Shown in pieces: positions 1 to 8,651 of a DNA stretch of 64,000 bases. Positions within the stretch are counted from its first letter, which is position 1, and each line of letters begins with the position of its first letter. The notes under the pieces are model-generated. The model did not search any database, had not been told where the DNA came from, and saw only the letters and a list, made by a program, of their open reading frames with translations. Position numbers and translations under genes: made by a program. Source of the stretch: VRUE01 sp963704545 (lineage in GTDB: Bacteria; Actinomycetota; Thermoleophilia; Solirubrobacterales; 70-9). The DNA lies in NCBI GenBank assembly GCA_963704545.1, contig OY969915.1, positions 868,001 to 932,000 of the forward strand. The letters run 5' to 3'.

Positions 1-20
1 GTGACGAATCACGGGTCGCA

Positions 21-872
21 CTAGCGATATGCGCAGATGGCTCTTAGTAGCAGTGCGGGGCCACGGATGACGATGTCGTCCTGCGAGATGTCAATGCTCA
101 TCTCGCTAAGGGCCTCTACGAGGCTTGGTAGTGCCTCCTCAATGGCATTCCGCTCCAACGGCGTGGCGGGTCCCCCTCGGAGAAGTCGGATCACCTGATG
201 ACTTTGTCCCTCGCTAAGGATCTTCTCGACCTGGGCGATGATGGTGACCTCTCCCAGGACGTCGTCTACCTTGACCTCCAAGTCCTTCTCTGGAACCGGC
301 ATGAGAAGTCGTGGAAGCTGGTTCTCGACGGTGATTGGCTGGAGTAGCGTGGCAGCCTCAGCGCTTCCGGTTCCAGAGATAACGCCCCATATCTTGAGGA
401 TCTCCTTCAGATCCTTTACTGGGAGGTCCTGACCGAACGTCGGACCTACCTCCAGCAATGACCTGAGCATCTGGTCTGCCTGGTGCAGCGGATGGAGTTG
501 AAGCTCGGCCCGAAACTCAAGAACCATGCCTGCCTCAACCTGTGCCGCGACCTCCGAGTCGAGCGGGCCGTCGATGACGCCGATTGCCTCCTGGTTATGC
601 AGGGCTTCAAGAAGCTTTGCGGCGGTCGCGTGTCGAGTTCGCGCCTTGCGGATCTCCTCCTCAACCTTGCGAGACTTTGCCTTCTTTCCTCTGGCCTTAG
701 CGGGGCCAACGCCCACTTCTCCGCCAGCCGAGCCTCCTCGCTCCTCCTCGCTGCGAGTGAGGATTTCATCGATCTGCCCACCGTCAATCGCACTCAGCGC
801 GGACACGACACCATCTGAATCGAGAATGACAAACTGCTTGAAGGCGCTTTTCTTGGGTGGCGTAAACGGCAT
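21..872 (-). CDS. DUF6414-like hypothetical protein
   Basis: A 283-residue soluble protein with no signal peptide or membrane segment. The N-terminus (FVILDSDGVVSALSAIDGG) and the ending (IVIRGPALLLRAICAYR) resemble the DUF6414 family as I remember it, whose members begin with a short strand and a helix near the start and finish on a Gly-Pro...IYR-type strand. A charged Lys/Arg/Glu-rich stretch lies at about residues 42-80. It is the last gene of a minus-strand trio. Its ATG lies directly next to the stop codon of the HEPN gene with no gap, so translational coupling is likely. The family has no known activity. Inference: an accessory or effector part of the MNT-HEPN module. The family assignment is from memory and moderate. 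Confidence 0.6.
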   Translation of the reverse strand: MPFTPPKKSAFKQFVILDSDGVVSALSAIDGGQIDEILTRSEEERGGSAGGEVGVGPAKARGKKAKSRKVEEEIRKARTRHATAAKLLEALHNQEAIGVIDGPLDSEVAAQVEAGMVLEFRAELQLHPLHQADQMLRSLLEVGPTFGQDLPVKDLKEILKIWGVISGTGSAEAATLLQPITVENQLPRLLMPVPEKDLEVKVDDVLGEVTIIAQVEKILSEGQSHQVIRLLRGGPATPLERNAIEEALPSLVEALSEMSIDISQDDIVIRGPALLLRAICAYR

Positions 873-1268
873 CTAGTCTGAACGGGATGCAGCTTCCGCA
901 AAGGCGATTGCGGCGGTAGAGGCGCCCAGGGCCTTATTGCGATCCAGGGAATCGTTTGGATCGTCGTCATAGCGGAAGAGAACTCCCCATGGCGTGAGCC
1001 AGTCTGAGGATGCCACTTGCTCGGGGATCTTGAGGTCGATGTCGCTGAGCAGCTCAACGAGATAGCCCAAGTCGTGGGTCCGGGGGATTTCTATGGAATA
1101 GCTGGCGAGAACTGACTTCAGGGCCTTCTCGATGGTTTGCTGGAGATGAAAGCCAATGACGTGATCGGCTTGATTCTCGGTCGCAACCAGTACTTGGGCG
1201 GCGCTGAGATCCTCTCGGGCCTTCTGAAGCAGGAGTTGGGCAACCTCGCGATGCTCAGGCGTCGACAA
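873..1268 (-). CDS. HEPN domain protein (partner of MNT nucleotidyltransferase)
   Basis: A 131-residue HEPN-fold protein. It shows the PF05168-type pattern: an N-terminal helix AREDLSAAQVL, then FHLQQTIEKALKSVL, then the RTHDLGYLVELL segment. The Rx4-6H ribonuclease motif seen in toxic HEPN proteins is not evident. The C-terminal arginine is followed by YDDDPND with no histidine, so it more resembles the HI0074-type partner HEPN proteins than an active RNase. The only start in frame near the conserved N-terminus is TTG at 1268, which overlaps the end of the MNT gene by 14 nt. Together they form a minimal-nucleotidyltransferase/HEPN pair, known as toxin-antitoxin or defence modules. Which partner is toxic here cannot be told from sequence. 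Confidence 0.82.
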   Translation of the reverse strand: MSTPEHREVAQLLLQKAREDLSAAQVLVATENQADHVIGFHLQQTIEKALKSVLASYSIEIPRTHDLGYLVELLSDIDLKIPEQVASSDWLTPWGVLFRYDDDPNDSLDRNKALGASTAAIAFAEAASRSD

Positions 1269-1596
1269 GGACTCGACCCTCGCGAAGTGCTCGCTCCACC
1301 ATCGTGCCGGCGACCATTGAGCGGCGGCGAGCTAGGTCCTCGTCTACGACGACAACATCTGCCGGTACCCCAAGGCCTCGCAGGGTCCGGTGAAGGCGCA
1401 CCGACTCCATGGCGGCGTTCTCGACCTCAGGCTCGATCACCAGAAGATCTAGATCGCTTTGGGGATCTGCCTCTGCGCGGGCGTGCGATCCAAACAGGAT
1501 CACCCGCGCGTCCGGCGCTGCCGCTGAGATCCTTCGGCCCGCCTCGACGATGGTGGTCTCGTCAATCATCGGCAAGAAGGTAGCGCGAAGGCTCAT
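1255..1596 (-). CDS. MNT-type nucleotidyltransferase (antitoxin-like)
   Basis: A 113-residue minimal nucleotidyltransferase of the DNA polymerase beta fold. The signature GSHARAEADPQSDLD gives Gly36-Ser37 followed by the metal-binding Asp48 and Asp50. In known MNT-HEPN systems such a protein AMPylates or otherwise modifies the HEPN partner. It is the first gene of a three-gene minus-strand operon and overlaps HEPN by 14 nt. The ATG at 1596 is 12-15 nt downstream of the likely transcription start (see promoter at 1617-1655). No Shine-Dalgarno is visible, so initiation may be near-leaderless. An internal ATG nine codons in (MIDETT...) is an alternative start. Confidence 0.85.
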   Translation of the reverse strand: MSLRATFLPMIDETTIVEAGRRISAAAPDARVILFGSHARAEADPQSDLDLLVIEPEVENAAMESVRLHRTLRGLGVPADVVVVDEDLARRRSMVAGTMVERALREGRVLVDA

Positions 1597-1616
1597 TGTC
1601 GGGGGGCAAGCTGCCA

Positions 1617-1655
1617 GTTATGCCGATGCTCTCTCAATGAGAGCAAGACTGCTCT
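1617..1655 (-). promoter_or_regulatory. Promoter with nested palindromic operator for the MNT-HEPN operon
   Basis: On the minus strand a -35-like TTGCTC (1646-1641) and a -10-like CATAAC (1622-1617) are separated by 18 nt. The perfect palindrome CTCTCA-A-TGAGAG (1631-1643) lies mostly between them. A further inverted pair AGAGCA-AGAC-TGCTCT (1640-1655) overlaps the -35. A dyad placed over the promoter elements is the usual arrangement for autoregulation of toxin-antitoxin operons. The promoter elements are weak matches and have been called by eye. Confidence 0.5.
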
Positions 1656-1684
1656 ACGAAAGCGAGCATCCCAGTGTCGAGCCT

Positions 1685-1789
1685 TCAAGTCCCGCCTCGC
1701 TTCCTTCTTGGAGCCCAATTCGACGCCCATTCGATCGGCACAATCAGGTCGCCCGAGGGAGCGTATTCTTCCCCCGCTATCTCTCTCAT
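1685..1789 (-). pseudogene. Orphan C-terminal tail, copy 1 (REIAGE...DLIVPIEWA)
   Basis: A 34-codon minus-strand segment from an ATG to a stop codon reads REIAGEEYAPSGDLIVPIEW and then ASNWAP. The same protein segment occurs at 2247-2353 as REIAGEGFGPNSDLIVPIEW and then AADLAP. Many of the nucleotide differences fall at third codon positions, so both were once under protein-level selection. Neither has an upstream reading frame long enough to be a gene. I read them as two 3' tails of related genes left by recombination. The parent family is not recognised. Confidence 0.45.
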
Positions 1790-1819
1790 AGAGAGCAAAA
1801 TGCTCTTTGGTAGAGAGCA
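1781..1819. promoter_or_regulatory. Second copy of the operator-like dyads
   Basis: CTCTC-ATA-GAGAG (1783-1795), AGAGCA-AAA-TGCTCT (1792-1806) and TGCTCT-n7-AGAGCA (1801-1819) repeat the dyad elements seen at 1627-1655, about 150 bp further upstream of the MNT gene. Spaced copies of the same half-sites suggest cooperative binding or looping by one regulator. No dedicated DNA-binding protein is encoded between the sites. Confidence 0.4.
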
Positions 1820-2246
1820 ACAGGCAGGATGAGGCTGCTAGGAGATCGCGATCATCGCAGCGACTTCGGTGCGCTCTATGGCTAGGTCCGGCGGGGCGTC
1901 GCCCGAGCAGATACGTTTCTCGCTCGTGGCAGCGACTCTTGCATCTGACCGGGTTCAGGCCGTTCTTGATCGCCTTCATGCCCGAGCAGAAGTTGAGGAC
2001 GAGGAAGCAAAGCAACGCGTCAAGGCGAGAGAAGCTGAACTCGGCGCCCCGTCTCGCCCCGCCTCAACGATACGAGCTTTACCAAGACGCCCCCCTGGCA
2101 ATTACTCCTGAAGTCGGAAAAGACGACCCAGACCTCCAGAACTACCAGCGAGATACAGCGCGTGGCTTTGTGACCGTCACACTTCTCCTGGATGCCGGCA
2201 TCGAGGCAACGGTCGTGAACTGAGCGCTCCATTCGGCCCATCCTCT
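1820..2246. other. Intergenic stretch without a convincing gene
   Basis: Only short frames occur here. The best candidate is a plus-strand frame at 1869-2111 (80 codons, helical and Glu/Arg-rich in its first two thirds), but it has no ribosome-binding site and no recognisable family. I see no RNA gene. The stretch lies between the two paralogous tail remnants and is best read as decayed accessory DNA. Confidence 0.5.
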
Positions 2247-2353
2247 TCAGGCTGCATAACACTTTCCTGCTGGGGGAGCCAAATCTGCTGCCCACTCGAT
2301 GGGGACGATCAGGTCGCTATTGGGACCGAATCCCTCCCCCGCAATTTCACGAA
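2247..2353 (-). pseudogene. Orphan C-terminal tail, copy 2 (REIAGE...DLIVPIEWA)
   Basis: This is the partner of the tail at 1685-1789. The minus-strand reading REIAGEGFGPNSDLIVPIEW is followed by AADLAPPAGKCYAA and a stop codon. The plus-strand sequence of the same stretch (CGAATCCCTCCCCCGC, then a GC-rich hairpin and T-run) also resembles the 3' end of the tRNA fragment at 3373-3420 and its terminator. The tail may therefore overlap an old attachment site. Confidence 0.4.
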
Positions 2354-2380
2354 AGCCCCGCAAATACGGGGTTTTCGTTT
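2351..2380 (+). terminator. Rho-independent-like hairpin
   Basis: Stem CCCCG-CAAATA-CGGGG (2356-2371) is extended by G-U and A-T pairs and followed by TTTTCGTTT. About 50 bp around it aligns by eye with the terminator after the tRNA fragment at 3430-3451, including a shared GTCTAG downstream. This suggests both came from the same tRNA 3' flank. Confidence 0.6.
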
Positions 2381-2449
2381 GTCTAGTGGCGCAGACAAGA
2401 GGGTGCAAAAATGGCTCTGGGGCAAGCGCTGGGGCAAGGTGAGGTCTGA

Positions 2450-3271
2450 GTGCCAAGTGGCAGTCAGCGCTCGGGTACTGTTAGCGAAATGCCTGAGTGG
2501 GTGATGGCGACCGTCGCAGTCATTGCCCTTGTCTGGGCCTTGTTCGGAGACGATTTCAGAGCGTGGGCACCAGTGATCGCCCGCCGTTTGATCCGAGCCG
2601 CAGTTGGCAGAGTACCCGCCTACATCCAGCGGGAATACGAAAAGAAGTGGCTGAAGGAGTTGGAAGAACTCCCTGAGGGATCTGTCTGGAGTCCGATCGG
2701 CCTAGCTGTAATCAAGTATCTCTCGCTGGCGCCTCATCTGGATGGCACCCTGTCTCCAGGGAATCTGAAGGGGCAGAGAGCCAACTTCGACACGAAGCTC
2801 CTTTACGCAATGAGGACTCGAGGTCATGGTCGAAAGGCGGAGGCTATTGCCATCACGGCGACCAAAGCGGGGCGCAACGGCCTCGTCTGGCTAGCCGTAA
2901 ACCTAGTCCTAGCGGCGATCGATTCGACGAACCGGGAAGCTTGGTTGACGGCTGCGCTCCTGGCGCCGGTGGCCATGCTGCTCGCCTACCCGATCCGCCT
3001 GATCTTCGGACGCCCCCGCCCGGTCCTAGAGGGTCTCCCACCACTCGGAGGAGTACCGAGCTCACTGAGCTTTCCTTCCGCTTACGCCGTCGGCTCATTT
3101 GCGGCGGCAGTCGCTATGACGCGGATCGATCCGGCGACCGGCGGTTCCTTGCTAGTCGCAATCGTGATTTCTCTAAGTCGGCCGTATTTGGGCCAAAACT
3201 ATCCCTCAGATGTTTTCGCAGGCGCGGTGCTCGGCGGAGTCCTCGGGCTGATCGCACCGCTCCCCATTTAG
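2450..3271 (+). CDS. PAP2-like integral membrane protein lacking both catalytic histidines
   Basis: A 273-residue protein with an N-terminal hydrophobic helix (about 14-32), a charged amphipathic region of the kind seen in actinobacterial membrane proteins (QREYEKKWLKELEELP), and a C-terminal PAP2/lipid-phosphatase domain of several membrane helices. The phosphatase motifs are recognisable but altered. Motif 1 is RLIFGRPRP. Motif 2 is PSAY where PSGH is expected. Motif 3 is SRPYLGQNYPSD where SRx5HxxxD is expected. Both the general-acid and nucleophile histidines are therefore replaced (Tyr and Asn), so hydrolysis is unlikely. The GTG start at 2450 has a good GGTGAGG five bases upstream; an ATG at 2489 is the alternative. 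It sits among tRNA/att-like remnants, so it may be island cargo. Confidence 0.8.
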   Translation: MPSGSQRSGTVSEMPEWVMATVAVIALVWALFGDDFRAWAPVIARRLIRAAVGRVPAYIQREYEKKWLKELEELPEGSVWSPIGLAVIKYLSLAPHLDGTLSPGNLKGQRANFDTKLLYAMRTRGHGRKAEAIAITATKAGRNGLVWLAVNLVLAAIDSTNREAWLTAALLAPVAMLLAYPIRLIFGRPRPVLEGLPPLGGVPSSLSFPSAYAVGSFAAAVAMTRIDPATGGSLLVAIVISLSRPYLGQNYPSDVFAGAVLGGVLGLIAPLPI

Positions 3272-3372
3272 CTTGGGTTCGTTGGGGCAAGAAGCCCAAC
3301 AGATTCCAGCCGATCTCGATCTCGCGAAAACCGCTCTAGAACGCGCCCTGCAGTGCCCAACCGAGTCAGCGG
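3272..3372. other. Short intergenic before the tRNA remnant
   Basis: No gene or clear signal is seen. The 5' half of a tRNA that would pair with the 3' fragment (a GCGGGGG acceptor strand about 75 nt upstream of 3420) is absent. Confidence 0.6.
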
Positions 3373-3420
<48 letters not shown>

Positions 3421-3429
3421 TAGGAGAAG

Positions 3430-3451
3430 GCCCCGGAAATGGGGCTTTTTT
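3430..3451 (+). terminator. Rho-independent terminator after the tRNA remnant
   Basis: GCCCC-GGAAAT-GGGGC followed by six T residues is a textbook intrinsic terminator. It belongs to the 3' flank of the tRNA fragment and resembles the hairpin at 2351-2380. Confidence 0.75.
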
Positions 3452-3586
3452 CGTGTCTAGGCGCTCGTGGCAAATCCCTGGCGGGTACCAAGTGGGTACT
3501 AAGCCGGCGCAGAACTGCCCGCCCACGATCAGCTGCGGCGGGGTCGCCGAGAAGGCCGTCGGCTCGACGCGGTTCACTATGTCCTC

Positions 3587-4117
3587 GTGATCTTCTATTC
3601 CATGAGCCTGTCGGCCGACGGCTACATCGCCGGACCCGACGGAAGCTTCGACTGGGCGGTGCCCAGCCAGGAGCTGCACCGGTTCCACAATGAACGGGTC
3701 GCCGCGGTCGACGCCCAACTGCTCGGCCGGCGCCTCTACGAGACGATGCTCGTGTGGGACACCGAGGAGTTCTCCGACCCCACGATGGCGGAGTTCGCCG
3801 AGATCTGGCGCCCGCTCGAGAAGATCGTGTTCTCGACCACGCTGACGAGCGTCGAGGGCAGCAACCGCCTGGCCACGGGAACGCTCGAGGAGGAAATCGC
3901 CGCGCTCGGGGACCGGAGGATCGCGGTCGGCGGCGCCGGCCTTGCGGCGGAATGCATGAGGCGCGGGCTGATCGACGAGTTCGAGCTGTTCGTCGTCCCG
4001 ATCGTGGTCGGTGGCGGCACGCCGTACTTCCCGCCGGACGTGCACATCGACCTCGAGCTGGTCGAGACCCGCACGTTCGGCGCGACCGTGTACTTGCACT
4101 ACCGCCGGCGCGGCTAG
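3587..4117 (+). CDS. Dihydrofolate reductase family protein (RibD C-terminal fold)
   Basis: A 176-residue NADPH-binding reductase of the RibD_C/DHFR superfamily. It has the typical opening SMSLSADGYIAGPDGSFDW, a central LGRRLYETM, the strand KIVFSTTL, the nucleotide-binding Gly stretch IAVGGAGLAAECM, and the closing VPIVVGGGTPYF. Proteins of this family reduce pterin- or riboflavin-precursor-like substrates, but most single-domain members have no assigned substrate. Translation starts at GTG 3587 (the next in-frame Met is MSLSADG); a TATGTC close upstream could give a near-leaderless transcript. It is monocistronic. A second family member on the opposite strand at 4900-5433 is only distantly similar. 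Confidence 0.85.
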   Translation: MIFYSMSLSADGYIAGPDGSFDWAVPSQELHRFHNERVAAVDAQLLGRRLYETMLVWDTEEFSDPTMAEFAEIWRPLEKIVFSTTLTSVEGSNRLATGTLEEEIAALGDRRIAVGGAGLAAECMRRGLIDEFELFVVPIVVGGGTPYFPPDVHIDLELVETRTFGATVYLHYRRRG

Positions 4118-4222
4118 AGGTCAACTAGCCGCAGCACGCGCCACCCCAGAGGGGGGCGAATGTCGGCTGCGTAGTCTTCGACGGCCAGTTCAGGCCGTCG
4201 AGACGATCTAAACTCCCGATTT

Positions 4223-4870
4223 GTGACAGCGATGGCAGCGCTTCGGCTTCGGTTCGGTGGATCATCCTGCTGGGCGCTGATCGGTGCGACGCTCGCGCTG
4301 GCAATCGCGGTGCTCGTGCCGGCGAGGGCGGACGCCTTTGGCACCTTCGCCGACGGTGTGCTCACGGTTGGTGGCGGCGAGGGGAAAATCGTCCCTCGCT
4401 GCGCGAGCGACGGCGAGCTCACCGTCAGCGGCGTTTCCGTGGACAACGGTCCTGCCTACTGTCGCGACCTGAGGCGTATCGAGGCTTCCTCGTCCATTTC
4501 CACCCTCTTCGACTTCTCGCAGCTGCCCGACGACCTCGGTGGCGGCCAGGGGCCGATCGAGATCCACGCCGTCGCCAGGGCGAGCGACCCGACCGAATAC
4601 TCCGACGACAAATTCGTCGGGGCCCCGGGTCACATCAACGTCTTCGATGCTGGGCCCGGCTTCGACTCCATCACCGGCGGCAACCTCAACGACAGGCTGA
4701 GTGGCGGCGCGGACAGCGACAAGATCGAAGGCGGGCGCGGAAACGACATTCTCTACGGCGGCTCCGCGGCGGACAAGCTGCTCGGCGGACCCGGCCGCGA
4801 CACCTTGAAGGGCGGCGGCGGGAGCGACAAGCTGGTCGGTGGCCCCGGCAGGGACACCGAAAAGCAGTAG
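4223..4870 (+). CDS. Secreted RTX-like calcium-binding repeat protein
   Basis: A 215-residue exported protein. A signal peptide with a long hydrophobic core (about 16-33) ends at ARADA. The central part is unrecognised and contains a cysteine pair. The C-terminal third carries about five nonapeptide repeats of the GGxGxDxL type (GGADSDKIEGGRGNDILYGG, GGPGRDTLKGGGGSDKLVGG), which in hemolysin-type proteins bind calcium in a parallel beta-roll. It is short for the family and has no protease or lipase domain. The GTG start gives the best n-region; an ATG three codons later is possible. A 7-bp inverted repeat (4180-4199) lies just upstream. Probably an extracellular calcium-binding surface protein. 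Confidence 0.75.
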   Translation: MTAMAALRLRFGGSSCWALIGATLALAIAVLVPARADAFGTFADGVLTVGGGEGKIVPRCASDGELTVSGVSVDNGPAYCRDLRRIEASSSISTLFDFSQLPDDLGGGQGPIEIHAVARASDPTEYSDDKFVGAPGHINVFDAGPGFDSITGGNLNDRLSGGADSDKIEGGRGNDILYGGSAADKLLGGPGRDTLKGGGGSDKLVGGPGRDTEKQ

Positions 4871-4899
4871 CCAGCCCGGGTCGTGCGGCGATCCGGGGG

Positions 4900-5433
4900 T
4901 CAGGACGCCCGGAGGTAGGTGAGGAGGACCACTCCGGAGTCGAACCGCTTCACGTCGTCGAGCTGCATCCGGACGGTTCCCCTGTCGCCGAGCACGTGAA
5001 CGTTTCCCTCGCCCCAGACGATCGGGTTCAGGTAGACCTCGTACTCGTCGACCAGGCCCCTCTCGGCGAGGGCGTAGGCGAACTCGCCGCTCCCGTGCAT
5101 GAACAGGTCACCGTCGACCTCGCCCTTCAGCTTCGGGATCGAGTCCTCGAGGTCCCCCTCGAGCAGGGTCGCGTTCCACTCGAGATCGCCGGACAGGGTG
5201 TTGGAGCCGACGTACTTCGGCATCGGGTTGACCATGTCCGCCCATTTGCCCGACTGGCTCGGCCAGTATCCCGCCAGCCCCTCGTAGGTCTTGCGGCCCA
5301 GCACCAGCCCGCTGGATCTCGCCTGGCGCTCGAACGAGTACTCGCTGTGATCTCCGCCCGGCTGCACCCACTCGCCGACCGGGTCTATGACGCCGTCGAC
5401 GGTGGCCTGCGTTGTCGCGATCAGCCTTCCCAT
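4900..5433 (-). CDS. Dihydrofolate reductase family protein (second paralogue)
   Basis: A 177-residue RibD_C/DHFR-like protein. It starts MGRLIATTQATVDGVIDP, has LGRKTYEGLAGYWPSQ (the canonical GRxTYE..xxYWP segment), a YVGSNTL strand, the glycine loop LFMHGSGEFAYAL and the end motif YLNPIVWGEGNVH. The ATG at 5433 has GGAG eight bases upstream, which fixes the start although the frame stays open far beyond it. It is oriented convergently to the RTX-like gene and divergently from the Mug gene. The substrate is unknown. Confidence 0.85.
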   Translation of the reverse strand: MGRLIATTQATVDGVIDPVGEWVQPGGDHSEYSFERQARSSGLVLGRKTYEGLAGYWPSQSGKWADMVNPMPKYVGSNTLSGDLEWNATLLEGDLEDSIPKLKGEVDGDLFMHGSGEFAYALAERGLVDEYEVYLNPIVWGEGNVHVLGDRGTVRMQLDDVKRFDSGVVLLTYLRAS

Positions 5434-5538
5434 CTCGATTCTCCTTCGGTTGCGGAGCTCTCTCTGAGCACCCTTTACCCACAAGACGAACGGGGACGCG
5501 CGGAATCGACATTTTCGGATTTCGGGCAGGATCGCGGC

Positions 5539-6126
5539 ATGAGGTTCTCGCGTTTGGAGCTGGAGGCGTTCCGCGGCCATGAGGTCGACGATCTCGTCGG
5601 GCCGGGGCTCAGGCTGCTGTTCGTCGGCATCAACCCGGGCCTGTGGACGGCAGCGGTGGGGACCCACTTCGCGCATCCCACCAACCGCTTCTATCCGGCG
5701 CTGGCGGCGGCCGGCATCACCGGTTACGAGGTCGATCGGGTCGCCGGGATGACCGATGCCGATCGCGCGCATCTCGTGGCGCGGGGTGTCGGGATCACCA
5801 ACCTCGTGGGGCGGGCCACCGCGCGCGCCTCCGAGCTCTCGCGCGAGGAGCTGCGCGAGGGCGGCGCGCGGCTGCAGCGGTTCGTCGCCGATCACCGGCC
5901 TGCGGTCGTCGCGATCGCCGGCGTCACCGCCTACCGCGACGCGTTCGGCGAGCGCGGCGCGGCTTTGGGCCGGCAGCCGGACACGCTCGACAGCGCGATC
6001 CGCTGGTCCGGCGCGGCGCTCTGGGTGGTTCCCAACCCAAGTGGGCTCAACGCCCACGAGACCGTCGCGACGCTCGCCGCCGCCTATGCGGCGCCGGCCG
6101 CCGAAGCCGGCATCGTCGCTCGTTGA
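5539..6126 (+). CDS. mug: G/U mismatch-specific DNA glycosylase (Mug/TDG family)
   Basis: A 195-residue uracil-DNA-glycosylase superfamily protein. The catalytic motif is FVGINPG, followed by LWTAAVGTHFAHPTNRFYPA with the family's conserved NRFYP segment. The second active-site motif is NPSGLNAH near the C-terminus. The enzyme would excise uracil or thymine, and alkylated bases, opposite guanine. The start chosen is ATG 5539 with GGGCAGG upstream; the frame extends much further 5' but without family similarity. It lies next to the UvrA-like gene in the same orientation with a gap of 63 bp. Confidence 0.9.
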   Translation: MRFSRLELEAFRGHEVDDLVGPGLRLLFVGINPGLWTAAVGTHFAHPTNRFYPALAAAGITGYEVDRVAGMTDADRAHLVARGVGITNLVGRATARASELSREELREGGARLQRFVADHRPAVVAIAGVTAYRDAFGERGAALGRQPDTLDSAIRWSGAALWVVPNPSGLNAHETVATLAAAYAAPAAEAGIVAR

Positions 6127-6189
6127 CGCTGCGGACTGAGCGCCGAATCGGAGAAACGCGCGGGGCACTGACTCCCTAGCCTTGCCGGC

Positions 6190-8565
<2,376 letters not shown>

Positions 8566-8614
8566 CCGAGGCCCTCGCGGACACTGTTCGAGATGGAATT
8601 ACTTAAACGGATCA

Positions 8615-8643
8615 TTGCTGGTAAGTATTTCTGCGGTTTAATT
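8615..8643 (+). promoter_or_regulatory. Candidate sigma70-type promoter, leaderless
   Basis: TTGCTG, 17 nt, TTAATT. The -10 ends eight bases before the ATG at 8652, so transcription would begin at or next to the start codon. The local AT content is clearly higher than in the surroundings. Confidence 0.5.
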
Positions 8644-8651
8644 ACGCGCCT

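Noticed and set aside
1869..2111. A possible 80-codon gene between the tail remnants
   Set aside because: It has no ribosome-binding site, no recognisable family and a low-complexity C-terminus. Mentioned only as a weak candidate.
4180..4199. GACGGCC-n6-GGCCGTC inverted repeat upstream of the RTX-like gene as a terminator or operator
   Set aside because: It is short, has no T-run and no second copy. It may be chance in GC-rich DNA.
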